This document shows, in pieces, positions 56,744 through 64,000 of a DNA stretch of 64,000 bases. The translations under genes and the position numbers were made by a program. Position 1 is the stretch's first letter; every line of letters begins with the position of its first letter. Under the pieces are notes generated by a model that did not search any database, was not told the DNA's origin, and worked only from the letters and a program-made list of their open reading frames with translations. The stretch is from Candidatus Albibeggiatoa sp. nov. BB20 (lineage in GTDB: Bacteria; Pseudomonadota; Gammaproteobacteria; Beggiatoales; Beggiatoaceae): positions 9,381 through 73,380 of the forward strand of contig JADGDW010000002.1 in NCBI GenBank assembly GCA_016744725.1, in the 5' to 3' direction.

Positions 56744-57276
56744 ATATGAGCAATGGCTTTGCAGCTATGATTAAATAAAAAGAATTTTGGCTTGTGGGAA
56801 TGCCTTCACGACGCAGGAGGTTTTGATTGCATTCCAACGGTCGGAGGCTATAAAAGAACTAAAAAAAAGAGTCTCAAGCAAACCAATAATTATTGATATT
56901 TAATTGTAATTATAGCACTATTTTTTTGCGGGATTACCCAACTGTGGATGCAAAAGAATAACTATTCTTCTTTCCTCTAGTACAATTTGGATATGAATTG
57001 AATGAATTAGAGTCTTTAGCTCCATTTCAAGAGAGGCTTGTAAGTTTTTTTAAGTTCACGATGCCAACAATAGCATCACTATTGCTATGTTTAATATCAT
57101 GCTCATATTGCAAATAATACCTGTCATTAAATCTTGCTTGACGCGTTTCCTTAGCAAAAAAGTTTCTATTCGCTCCATTGACTACAACTTAATACTTGCC
57201 TCGTCATTTTCTTGCTTCTTTCTCTTATATTTTACAACCTCATCAGTTTCTAAATTTGGTAGTGCTATCAAAAAAC
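56744..57276. other. Spacer after gdhB without a recognisable gene
   Basis: This 533-bp stretch includes a possible gdhB terminator stem (GGAATGC near 56796 with GCATTCC near 56830). AT-rich sequence with short unconvincing frames follows, including a 66-codon hydrophobic frame (57087-57287) without a ribosome site. It may be decayed DNA next to the toxin-antitoxin patch. Confidence 0.4.
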
Positions 57277-57513
57277 TCAATTATTAACAGCCAAGTTGAG
57301 TTGGTTTTCTGATGGTTTTATCCATTGCTCAGGATTTTGCTCTGCAACTTGAATTTGTGCTATGAGATTTGGATTATTAAGTATATATTGTGTTTCAGAT
57401 AAAGATTCTTTTTGTTTAAATTTTATGAATTCAATAAATTGCAAAACTTCTTGAGCGTTGTCTGGTGATAATTGTAAAGATTGTTGATAAATCTGTTCTA
57501 CATAAGTATTCAT
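57277..57513 (-). CDS. Small DUF2281-like protein (antitoxin-type)
   Basis: The 78-residue protein (from the ATG at 57513) has the helical start NTYVEQIYQQSLQLSPDNAQ followed by EVLQFIEFIKFKQ. This resembles DUF2281 proteins (LPEAxQAEVLDFIEFL), which are often antitoxin-like and sit next to PIN or RelE toxins. No toxin gene is directly adjacent, so it is an orphan. The ribosome site is weak. A GTG nine bases upstream is an alternative start. Confidence 0.55.
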   Translation of the reverse strand: MNTYVEQIYQQSLQLSPDNAQEVLQFIEFIKFKQKESLSETQYILNNPNLIAQIQVAEQNPEQWIKPSENQLNLAVNN

Positions 57514-57590
57514 GGTACGCACCCATAAATTGAATTAAAGAAGATAGTGACAATAATTTTAGCAGGTTTCAACATAATTGAAGTCTTGTT

Positions 57591-57635
57591 CAAAAATCAA
57601 ACCTACCATCCAAACCCATAACCATCTACAATTAC
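57591..57635 (+). repeat. 45-bp direct repeat, left copy (duplicated purL leader)
   Basis: This sequence, starting CAAAAATCAAACCTACCATC, recurs at 59161-59205 with two mismatches in 45 bases and in the same orientation. The two copies start 1570 bp apart and bracket the VapB/truncated VapC and YefM/YoeB/XRE genes. Confidence 0.9.
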
Positions 57636-57670
57636 ATGACATTGGAATATTTATATGGAAGGAGCTTGAT

Positions 57671-57883
57671 ATGCAAATAGTCTCACAATTACCTGATGCT
57701 TTGGTTGAAGAGGTGAAACAGTATATTTCTTTAGAAAATCAATCTGAGGCATTGGTAAAAATTATTCAAGACTGGATAAGATATAAAAAAATTCAAGAGC
57801 TTAAGGGGCTACGTGGTCAAATACAGTTTGAAGGTGATTTAACTGAATTACGAAATATGGACAAACAAAATGGTTTTGATTGA
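57671..57883 (+). CDS. VapB-like antitoxin
   Basis: The start is the ATG at 57671, which has a strong AAGGAG site; the frame upstream is not needed. The 70-residue protein begins MQIVSQLPDALVEEVKQYIS, continues ENQSEALVKIIQDWIRYKKI and ends QFEGDLTELRNMDKQ. This is the pattern of small ribbon-helix-helix VapB-like antitoxins whose C-terminal tail wraps the PIN toxin. Its last codons overlap the start of a truncated VapC frame, the usual vapBC arrangement. The toxin is broken, so the antitoxin is probably an orphan. Confidence 0.72.
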   Translation: MQIVSQLPDALVEEVKQYISLENQSEALVKIIQDWIRYKKIQELKGLRGQIQFEGDLTELRNMDKQNGFD

Positions 57884-57974
57884 TTCTTCTGTGTGGATTG
57901 ATTTTTTTCGTGCAAAAACAACAAACATTGATGATACTGTGAAAAAAGATTTAGCATTATTTTATAATTCTTGA
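57870..57974 (+). pseudogene. Truncated VapC (PIN-domain) toxin
   Basis: The ATG at 57870 overlaps the VapB 3' end and opens a frame reading MVLIDSSVWIDFFRAKTTNI. This is the unmistakable N-terminus of a PIN toxin with the first catalytic Asp. The frame stops after only 34 residues, against about 130 in intact VapC. The following DNA does not continue the domain in the frames I read. It is best seen as a truncated, inactive toxin. Confidence 0.7.
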
Positions 57975-58257
57975 TATAATCAAAAGGATTAAAGTGCGTT
58001 TAGACTAGCGATTAGGATTAGTGATACAGGCTCGACTCCTGTGCAACTTACTTTTTTCATAGTTATCATTACTTTGTTGATTGTTTTTTCTTATGTAAAA
58101 AATAGTCTGCTGGCAACACCAAGATCAGAGCACAATTCTGATAAGGAGGGTAGCATTATGAGAAAGTTGAAAATATTAGTAGCTTCAGTAGTTGAAGTAG
58201 CATCTAACTTATGTATTTTGTCCATGGATGGATCGCTAATCTAAGTGCATTTAATTT

Positions 58258-58539
58258 CTAAGCAAACTCAATTCTCAGTGTTTTACCTACCGCATGTGCA
58301 ACCCGTTCTAAAACTTCAATCGTGATACCCGTATTATCAGGATCAAGAATCCTATCTAACTGAGAACGACTTGTATTCAGTTGTTTTGCCAAACTTGTTT
58401 TGGTGATTTGCTTTTCCTGCATAATATCAGCTAACTGCAAAGCTAAAAGCCGTTTATGCACATTTGTAGAAACTTGTTCCAAAATATCTTCTTGCTCAAG
58501 AAAATCATCAAAATCACTACCAGTATATTGATTTGTCAT
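58258..58539 (-). CDS. XRE-family helix-turn-helix protein
   Basis: The 93-residue protein has a Cro/C1 helix-turn-helix (LADIMQEKQITKTSLAKQLN, then TSRSQLDRILDPDNTGITIE) after an acidic N-terminal extension, and ends VLERVAHAVGKTLRIEF. It follows the YoeB-like toxin gene by 24 bp on the same strand with its own TGAGG site. The toxin already has a YefM partner, so this is a third component, possibly an extra repressor or a second antitoxin. Confidence 0.8.
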   Translation of the reverse strand: MTNQYTGSDFDDFLEQEDILEQVSTNVHKRLLALQLADIMQEKQITKTSLAKQLNTSRSQLDRILDPDNTGITIEVLERVAHAVGKTLRIEFA

Positions 58540-58563
58540 TTTAGACCTCAGGAATTAGATTAG

Positions 58564-58848
58564 TTATTCATAATGTGTCCACATCCTCAACACATGTACT
58601 GTTTTTTCTTTTTCCGCCACGCGATAAATCAATCGATGTTGAATATTAATGCGCCGAGCATAGAAACCTTTTAAATTTCCAACAAGCTTTTCATAAGAAG
58701 GAGGGTTCTGAAAAGGGTCTATTGCTAGAATATGTAGGAGCTTTTCAGCTTGGACTTTGTAGCCAGCGCGTGAGATTTTTTTAGCATCTTTAACTGCTTG
58801 ACGGCTTAAAATAACTTTCCAGCTCACCAATCTAAATCCTCTAAACAT
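58564..58848 (-). CDS. YoeB/Txe-family ribosome-dependent mRNA interferase toxin
   Basis: The RelE-superfamily protein reads SWKVILSRQAVKDAKKISRA, then NPPSYEKLVGNLKGFYARRI and NIQHRLIYRV, ending VHVLRMWTHYE. The C-terminal His-Tyr pair is typical of YoeB/Txe catalytic residues. The nominal 94-residue start at 58848 overlaps the antitoxin 3' end by 25 bp. A GTG seven codons later (VSWKVILSR), preceded by AGAGGA, may be the true start, giving 87 residues. Confidence 0.82.
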   Translation of the reverse strand: MFRGFRLVSWKVILSRQAVKDAKKISRAGYKVQAEKLLHILAIDPFQNPPSYEKLVGNLKGFYARRINIQHRLIYRVAEKEKTVHVLRMWTHYE

Positions 58849-59075
58849 GTACCTTGCTCTAATGGTTCAGCCGCTGCTTCATGAATACTTTCAACCATAT
58901 TAGGTATTTGATTTAAAAATAAAGTTTCTTCAATTGCTCGCCAGTCAGAGGCACTGATAATGACAAAGTTCTCACTGTCATGTTGATTTACATGTAATAT
59001 TTCATGGTTTTCAATACAAGGTTTAATTTCTTGCTGTAAATTTTTTTGTAATTGTATTGCTGTTGTTTGTAGCAT
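58824..59075 (-). CDS. YefM/Phd-family antitoxin
   Basis: From the ATG at 59075, which has an AAGGAAA site, the protein has 83 residues. It shows the Phd/YefM N-terminal pattern (MLQTTAIQLQKNLQQEIKPC), the central ILHVNQHDSENFVIISASDW followed by RAIEETLFL, and an acidic C-terminal tail (EPLEQGTCLEDLDW) that would bind the toxin. It precedes the YoeB-like gene with overlap, the normal antitoxin-toxin order. Confidence 0.82.
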   Translation of the reverse strand: MLQTTAIQLQKNLQQEIKPCIENHEILHVNQHDSENFVIISASDWRAIEETLFLNQIPNMVESIHEAAAEPLEQGTCLEDLDW

Positions 59076-59160
59076 CTTTGATTTCCTTTTAATCAACTGC
59101 TCAAATTATAGCTTAATACAATGTCGCTTTTACAATTTACATTAGCCCATATTTCAAAAC

Positions 59161-59205
59161 CAAAAATCAAACCTACCATCTAAACCCATAACCATCTACA
59201 ATCAC
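59161..59205 (+). repeat. 45-bp direct repeat, right copy (purL leader)
   Basis: This copy lies 33-77 bp before the purL start and includes TACAAT (59195-59200), a candidate -10 box. It matches 57591-57635 at 43 of 45 positions. Being next to purL, it is probably the original copy. Confidence 0.9.
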
Positions 59206-59237
59206 GGTTCTAATATTCATCACCTGAGGGAACGCCG

Positions 59238-62200
59238 ATGCATTATTTAGGACAAGCCGCACATTCTGAATTTCGGATTCAAAAAATCAAGCAACAAGCC
59301 GATGTCGCCGAATTGCAATTAAGCACTCGTTATATTTATTTCCTTGAAGTTGAGGGGGAATTGAGTGAAGAACATGACCAGCATTTAAAAGAGCTACTCC
59401 ATGTCGACGACGAAGCAGAACAGTTAGCAGAACACATACTGATTGTGATTCCGCGTTTTGGCACAATTTCACCTTGGTCGAGTAAAGCTACTGATCTTGC
59501 GGAAATTTGTGGTATCTCACCTGTGAAACGGATTGAACGTGGGATTGTGTGGGAATTCACGGGCGAAGTTGATGAAAGTCACAAGCAAGCTTTAGCGGTG
59601 GCGATTCATGACCGTATGACAGAAACCGTGATTGAAAATATTGCCGATAACGAAGGTTTATTTAAACACGATGCCCCGCGCCCATTAAACGTGATTCCAT
59701 TGTTGGCGCAAGGCAAGCAAGCCTTAATTGATGCCAATAGCCAATATGGTTTAGCCTTATCAGAAGACGAAATTGATTATTTGGTCGAAAACTTCACCCA
59801 ATTAAAACGCGATCCAACTGATGCCGAATTGATGATGTTTGCACAAGCCAACTCGGAACATTGTCGCCACAAAATTTTTAATGCAGATTGGACAATTGAC
59901 GGGAAAGCGCAAGACAGCTCTTTATTCGGCATGATTCGTCAGACTCATGAAAAAAATCCAAACAAAGTTTTATCTGCTTATCACGACAATGCGGCGGTGA
60001 TGGAAGGTTATCCCGTTAAAGGATTAATTCCCGATACCGAGCATCATTATCAAGAGCAAAAACAAGATAATGCGATTTTGATGAAAGTCGAAACCCATAA
60101 CCATCCAACTGCGATTTCTCCATTTGCAGGGGCAGCAACAGGTTCGGGTGGCGAGATTCGTGACGAAAGCGCAACAGGACGTGGTGCAAAACCTAAAGCG
60201 GGTTTAGTTGGCTATTCAGTGTCTAACTTATTGATTCCAGACGCGCCACAGCCTTGGGAAACCGATTATGGCAAACCTGAGCGCATCGTATCCGCTTTGG
60301 ACATTATGATAGAAGCCCCGATTGGTGCAAGTCGCTTTAACAACGAATTTGGACGCGCTGCATTAGGCGGTTATTTCCGTAGCTTTGAACAAGATTTTAA
60401 TGGCAAACGTCGCGGCTATCACAAACCAATTATGATTGCAGGCGGCATAGGCAATATTCAGTCACAACAGGTTGATAAAAAACAAATTCCAGCAGGTTCT
60501 AAATTAATTGTACTCGGCGGGGCTTCAATGTTGATTGGCTTGGGTGGTGGTGCAGCGTCTTCAATGGCGACAGGTCACAGTGATGCCGCGTTAGATTTTG
60601 CCTCGGTGCAGCGCGATAATCCTGAAATGCAACGTCGATGTCAGGAAGTGATTGATGGCTGTTGGCGATTGGGTGAAGACAATCCGATTTTATCGATTCA
60701 CGATGTCGGTGCGGGCGGTTTGTCCAATGCCTTGCCTGAATTGGTTCATCAAAGTGAAAAAGGCGCGACCTTTGATTTAAATAAAATTCCACGTGCCGAT
60801 ACCAGTTTGTCGCCAATGGAATTATGGAGCAATGAATCTCAAGAGCGTTATGTGTTGGCGATTGCGCCTGAAAGCATTGAATTATTTGAGAAACTTTGTC
60901 AGCGTGAATGTTGTCCGTATGCGATTGTCGGTGAAGCCACTGACGCGCAACAATTGGTTTTAACCGATGAACAAACCAAAGCGGTTGATATGCCGATGTC
61001 CGTTTTATTGGGCAAAACCCCGAAATTGCACCGCGATGTCAGTCATGCACCTGCTCCTGAAAAGTCTGATTTAGACAAAATTCCTGATTTAACCGAAGCT
61101 GCAATGCGCGTACTCAGTCATCCAACTGTTGCCGATAAGCAATTTTTAATTACGATTGGCGATCGTTCTGTTGGTGGTTTGACTGTGCGTGACCAGCTTG
61201 TCGGGCCTTGGCAAGTCGCGGTGGCAGATTGTGCGGTGACGGCGAGCAGTTTCCACAGTGACACGGGTGAAGCAATGGCGATGGGTGAACGCACTCCGTT
61301 GGCATTATTAAACGCGCCTGCATCGGGTCGGATGGCAATCGGCGAAGCATTGACCAACTTGGCAGCGGCAAAAGTCGACAAGCTCAACGACATTGTTTTA
61401 TCAGCCAATTGGATGGCGGCGTGTGGTCAAGAAGGTGAGGACGCGGCGTTATTCGATACAGTCAAATCCATCACTCAAGACATTTGCATCAAGCTCGGCA
61501 TCAATATTCCCGTGGGCAAAGACTCATTATCAATGCACACCCAATGGCAAGACGACGGTAAAGACAAAGCCGTAACTGCGCCGTTATCGCTAATCGTGTC
61601 GGCATTTGGTCGGGTATCCAATATCCACAAAACCATGACTCCACAATTACGTGGCGGTGAAACCTCTTTAATGTTAGTGGATTTGGGACGCGGTAAAAAT
61701 CGTTTAGGCGGCTCAATCTTGATGCAAAGCTACAAGGCGATGGGCGATAAAACCCCAGATTTGGATAATCCTGAAGATTTAAGTCAGTTTTTCAATGCGA
61801 TTCAAGAGCTGAATAAACAAGGCAAAATCAAAGCTTATCATGACCGTTCGGACGGTGGTTTGTTTGCCACAGTGTGTGAAATGATGTTTGCTGGTGGTTG
61901 TGGTGTGGATTTGCATCTTGAATCATTGGGCAGCGATCATTTAGCCACTTTATTTAGTGAAGAACTCGGCGCGGTGATTGAAGTCAATAATGACGACGTG
62001 GACACGGTACAAAATTATTTCATTCAAAACACCCGTTTATCGATTAATACCATCGGCACACCAAACGATACCGATACGTTGAATGTGTATCATCAAGGCA
62101 TGTTGTTATTGAGCAATCCACGGGTGGATTTACGTCAAACGTGGAGCAAAACCAGTTACGAAATCCGTAAATTACGTGATAACCCACAATCTGCACAACA

Positions 62201-63071
62201 AGAATATGATGCTTTAGCCAATCCAAAAGACACGGGTTTATTCCTGCATACCACGTTTAAATTACAAGCCCCTGCGGTGAATACGGCGCGACCTAAAATT
62301 GCGATTTTGCGTGAACAAGGCGTGAATGGTCAGTTAGAAGTGGCGGCGGCGTTTACTCATGCAGGCTTTGAATGTGTCGATGTGCATACCAGTGATATTT
62401 TAGCGGGTCGCATGAGCTTGTCACAATTCAAAGGATTGGTTGCTTGCGGCGGCTTTTCATATGGTGATGTGTTGGGTGCTGGCGGCGGCTGGGCAAAATC
62501 GATTTTATACAACGAACGCGCAAAAGCTGAATTTCAAGCCTTTTTCCACCGTGAAGATACCTTTGGTTTAGGCGTGTGTAACGGTTGTCAAATGTTGGCG
62601 CAACTGAAAAGCTTAATCCCAAGCGCGGATTTATGGCCTGAATTTGTCACCAATAAATCAGAGCAATTTGAAGCACGTTTGTCGATGGCATACATTGATT
62701 TTTCACCATCGATTTTATTGAAAGACATGGTGGGGTCAAAAATTCCGATTGTGGTATCACATGGAGAAGGTCGGATTGAGACATTCGGCAAAGACAACGA
62801 GTTGATTTCTTCTGCGATAATGACGGGTACGATTGCGATGAAATATGTGGATAACGATGGACAAATGACTGAGCATTATCCTGCTAATCCAAATGGCTCG
62901 TTAATGGGTATTGCAGGGATGTCTAATTTAGATGGACGCTTCACGATTATGATGCCTCATCCTGAACGTATTTTCTTGACTTCACAGCTTTCTTACTTGC
63001 CTGAAACATGGACAGAAAAAGAAAGTCCGTGGATGCAAATGTTCTGGAATGCACGGCGTTGGGTTGGGTAG
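59238..63071 (+). CDS. purL: Phosphoribosylformylglycinamidine synthase (large fused type)
   Basis: PurL converts FGAR, glutamine and ATP to FGAM in purine synthesis. The 1277-residue length is that of the gammaproteobacterial single-chain enzyme. An N-terminal PurS-like part (residues about 1-150) is followed by two AIRS-type ATPase halves ([68 protein letters not shown]). The C-terminal glutaminase has [20 protein letters not shown], the nucleophile Cys in [15 protein letters not shown], and [10 protein letters not shown]. Its leader is duplicated upstream of the toxin-antitoxin patch. A clear terminator follows. Confidence 0.97.
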   Translation: MHYLGQAAHSEFRIQKIKQQADVAELQLSTRYIYFLEVEGELSEEHDQHLKELLHVDDEAEQLAEHILIVIPRFGTISPWSSKATDLAEICGISPVKRIERGIVWEFTGEVDESHKQALAVAIHDRMTETVIENIADNEGLFKHDAPRPLNVIPLLAQGKQALIDANSQYGLALSEDEIDYLVENFTQLKRDPTDAELMMFAQANSEHCRHKIFNADWTIDGKAQDSSLFGMIRQTHEKNPNKVLSAYHDNAAVMEGYPVKGLIPDTEHHYQEQKQDNAILMKVETHNHPTAISPFAGAATGSGGEIRDESATGRGAKPKAGLVGYSVSNLLIPDAPQPWETDYGKPERIVSALDIMIEAPIGASRFNNEFGRAALGGYFRSFEQDFNGKRRGYHKPIMIAGGIGNIQSQQVDKKQIPAGSKLIVLGGASMLIGLGGGAASSMATGHSDAALDFASVQRDNPEMQRRCQEVIDGCWRLGEDNPILSIHDVGAGGLSNALPELVHQSEKGATFDLNKIPRADTSLSPMELWSNESQERYVLAIAPESIELFEKLCQRECCPYAIVGEATDAQQLVLTDEQTKAVDMPMSVLLGKTPKLHRDVSHAPAPEKSDLDKIPDLTEAAMRVLSHPTVADKQFLITIGDRSVGGLTVRDQLVGPWQVAVADCAVTASSFHSDTGEAMAMGERTPLALLNAPASGRMAIGEALTNLAAAKVDKLNDIVLSANWMAACGQEGEDAALFDTVKSITQDICIKLGINIPVGKDSLSMHTQWQDDGKDKAVTAPLSLIVSAFGRVSNIHKTMTPQLRGGETSLMLVDLGRGKNRLGGSILMQSYKAMGDKTPDLDNPEDLSQFFNAIQELNKQGKIKAYHDRSDGGLFATVCEMMFAGGCGVDLHLESLGSDHLATLFSEELGAVIEVNNDDVDTVQNYFIQNTRLSINTIGTPNDTDTLNVYHQGMLLLSNPRVDLRQTWSKTSYEIRKLRDNPQSAQQEYDALANPKDTGLFLHTTFKLQAPAVNTARPKIAILREQGVNGQLEVAAAFTHAGFECVDVHTSDILAGRMSLSQFKGLVACGGFSYGDVLGAGGGWAKSILYNERAKAEFQAFFHREDTFGLGVCNGCQMLAQLKSLIPSADLWPEFVTNKSEQFEARLSMAYIDFSPSILLKDMVGSKIPIVVSHGEGRIETFGKDNELISSAIMTGTIAMKYVDNDGQMTEHYPANPNGSLMGIAGMSNLDGRFTIMMPHPERIFLTSQLSYLPETWTEKESPWMQMFWNARRWVG

Positions 63072-63085
63072 TTTGTACTAAACTG

Positions 63086-63116
63086 AGAGGCATGAGCTTT
63101 GGCTTGTGCCTCTTTT
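63086..63116 (+). terminator. Intrinsic terminator of purL
   Basis: AGAGGCA (63086-63092) pairs perfectly with TGCCTCT (63107-63113), followed by TTT and an AT-rich run. It lies 15 bp after the purL stop. Confidence 0.8.
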
Positions 63117-63173
63117 AAATTTATATGGTTAAAAATACAATAGAGCGAATATTTATATGACAAGGAATGTTCG

Positions 63174-64000
63174 ATGACAATTAATTATCATCTAAACGAA
63201 TTATCTGCTTCTGAGTTTGAAGATTTAGTTGTCCATATTTGTTTGGATATTTTAGGGCAAGGTACAAATTCATTTGCAGCAGGGCGTGATGGTGGACGAG
63301 ATGCAACATTTGAAGGTACAGCAAACCGTTTTCCAAGTGAGTCAGAGTCAGAATCAGCAAAAGGTAAATTCGTTATTCAAGCAAAACATACTGCTTCTCC
63401 CATTGCATCTTGTTCTGACCGTGAATTTAACAGTATTTTAAAAAAAGAAATTCCTAAAATAAAAAAACTGTTCCAAAGTAATGAATTAGAAAATTATTTA
63501 TTGTTTACGAATAGAAAGTTAACAGGTGACAAAGCAACAGAATTAACTCAATATTTGAAAGAACAAACAAATGTCACAAATGTTTGGCTGCGGGGAAAAG
63601 AAGCTATTGAAAAGTATTTACGGGAAAACTCCAAATTAGTTAGAGATTTAAATTTAAACCGTTTTAGACAGCCATTACAAATTCATCCTGAACAACTAGT
63701 TAGCATTATTGACATCTTTTATAATTATTTAGATGAACAAGAGCTAAAATCTGATATAGACTTAGAATATCTCAATTTAGAACAAAAAAATAAAATCAAT
63801 GAGTTATCAGAAGAATATTTTGAATATATTAAGGAAAATTCTGAGATATATTTTGATGAGATAAAGAAATTTTTAGAAAAACCAAGAAATAAAAAGCAAC
63901 GAAACCAGTACCAAGATATAGTGAGCGAGTTAAAGGGTAAATTAATTATTCACCGTGACGAGTTTGGAGTATTTGAAAAAATATTTGAGCACTTATATGA
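63174..64000 (+). CDS. Nuclease-like protein resembling the effector of ABC-three-component conflict systems (3' end outside window)
   Basis: The frame is open from the ATG at 63174 (AAGGAA site) to the window edge, 275 codons. The N-terminal ~70 residues look like a PD-(D/E)xK restriction-endonuclease-like domain: LSASEFEDLVVHICLDILGQ, AAGRDGGRDATFEGTA with a candidate active-site Asp, and KFVIQAKHT carrying the QxK-type lysine. A middle region (NYLLFTNRKLTGDKATELTQ) follows. The helical C-terminal part (NKINELSEEYFEYIKENSEI, then KFLEKPRN...IIHRDEFGVFEKIFEHLY) matches my recollection of the C-terminal domain in ABC-3C systems. If so, a middle-component gene and an ABC ATPase gene should follow to the right. 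The exact family needs a profile search. Confidence 0.65.
   Translation, partial: MTINYHLNELSASEFEDLVVHICLDILGQGTNSFAAGRDGGRDATFEGTANRFPSESESESAKGKFVIQAKHTASPIASCSDREFNSILKKEIPKIKKLFQSNELENYLLFTNRKLTGDKATELTQYLKEQTNVTNVWLRGKEAIEKYLRENSKLVRDLNLNRFRQPLQIHPEQLVSIIDIFYNYLDEQELKSDIDLEYLNLEQKNKINELSEEYFEYIKENSEIYFDEIKKFLEKPRNKKQRNQYQDIVSELKGKLIIHRDEFGVFEKIFEHLY

Noticed and set aside
57087..57287. 66-codon hydrophobic plus-strand frame as a small membrane protein
   Set aside because: There is no ribosome site and no family; an AT-rich sequence naturally gives Ile/Phe/Leu-rich frames.
58026..58050. Complete tRNA gene
   Set aside because: Only a T-arm-like hairpin is present; no anticodon arm or pairing acceptor stem can be built from the flanking bases.
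58041..58244. 67-codon plus-strand frame as a gene
   Set aside because: The start sits inside a hairpin, no ribosome site is present at that ATG, and the product matches nothing recognised.

Overview
This window is chromosomal DNA from an AT-rich gammaproteobacterium (roughly 40% GC by eye). The pointers are DksA followed by GluQ-RS, the rhodanese-SecB-GpsA gene order, ClpS-ClpA, WaaC, UbiX, RlmD and the very large NAD-dependent glutamate dehydrogenase. The LRR-Roco protein, the kinesin-light-chain-type TPR protein, the many small toxin-antitoxin genes and the abundant short intergenic palindromes resemble filamentous sulfur bacteria such as the Beggiatoa/Thiothrix groups. That placement is inference from style, not from a marker gene. 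No rRNA, tRNA, CRISPR array or intact transposase was seen.

Layout. 1-810 is the 5' part of a secreted CAP-like protein that runs off the left edge. 1431-5342 holds tyrA and two two-domain enzymes for a decorated glycan: a DUF579-type methyltransferase fused to a DUF616 glycosyltransferase, then a glycosyltransferase fused to a sulfotransferase. 5438-8497 has thiC and a lone glycine-betaine-type binding protein, followed by an RND permease and a TPR protein (8652-13312). 13488-17706 has gmhA and a translationally coupled three-gene envelope or polysaccharide operon (nucleotidyltransferase-like/sugar transferase, acetyltransferase, HAD-UbiA prenyltransferase). 18043-20179 is rlmD and pyrE, converging. 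20517-22840 is a four-gene operon of two DUF1538 membrane proteins, a P-II-like protein and a CBS protein, a candidate nucleotide-regulated transporter. 22907-31833 is mostly housekeeping (pgi, a histidine phosphatase, a YpjD-like protein, dksA, gluQ, clpA, clpS, an RDD protein).

32003-35792 has a HEPN/degenerate-nucleotidyltransferase pair, waaC, and rhodanese-secB-gpsA. 36212-42482 has a TonB-dependent receptor converging on a 1316-residue LRR-Roco GTPase with 22 nearly identical repeats. purH, der, a PEGA protein, a Lon-N-domain protein, ubiX and a kinase-like/metallophosphoesterase fusion occupy 42636-51354. gdhB (1602 residues) follows. 57277-59075 is a toxin-antitoxin patch: an orphan VapB with a truncated VapC, plus a YefM/YoeB/XRE operon. 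Most of the patch lies between two 45-bp direct repeats, one of which is the leader of purL. purL ends at 63071. The right edge cuts into a nuclease-like protein resembling the effector of ABC-three-component conflict systems, so a defence locus probably begins there.

Repeated sequence. Five copies of a MITE-like element were found. Each has TATAGTC inverted ends and two internal 15-bp palindromes (AGGACTGCCAGTCCT type). Four copies are about 116 bp. The fifth is 67 bp, exactly what recombination between its two palindromes would leave. Degenerate copies and stand-alone hairpins of the same palindrome sit between several convergent gene pairs, where they look like bidirectional terminators.
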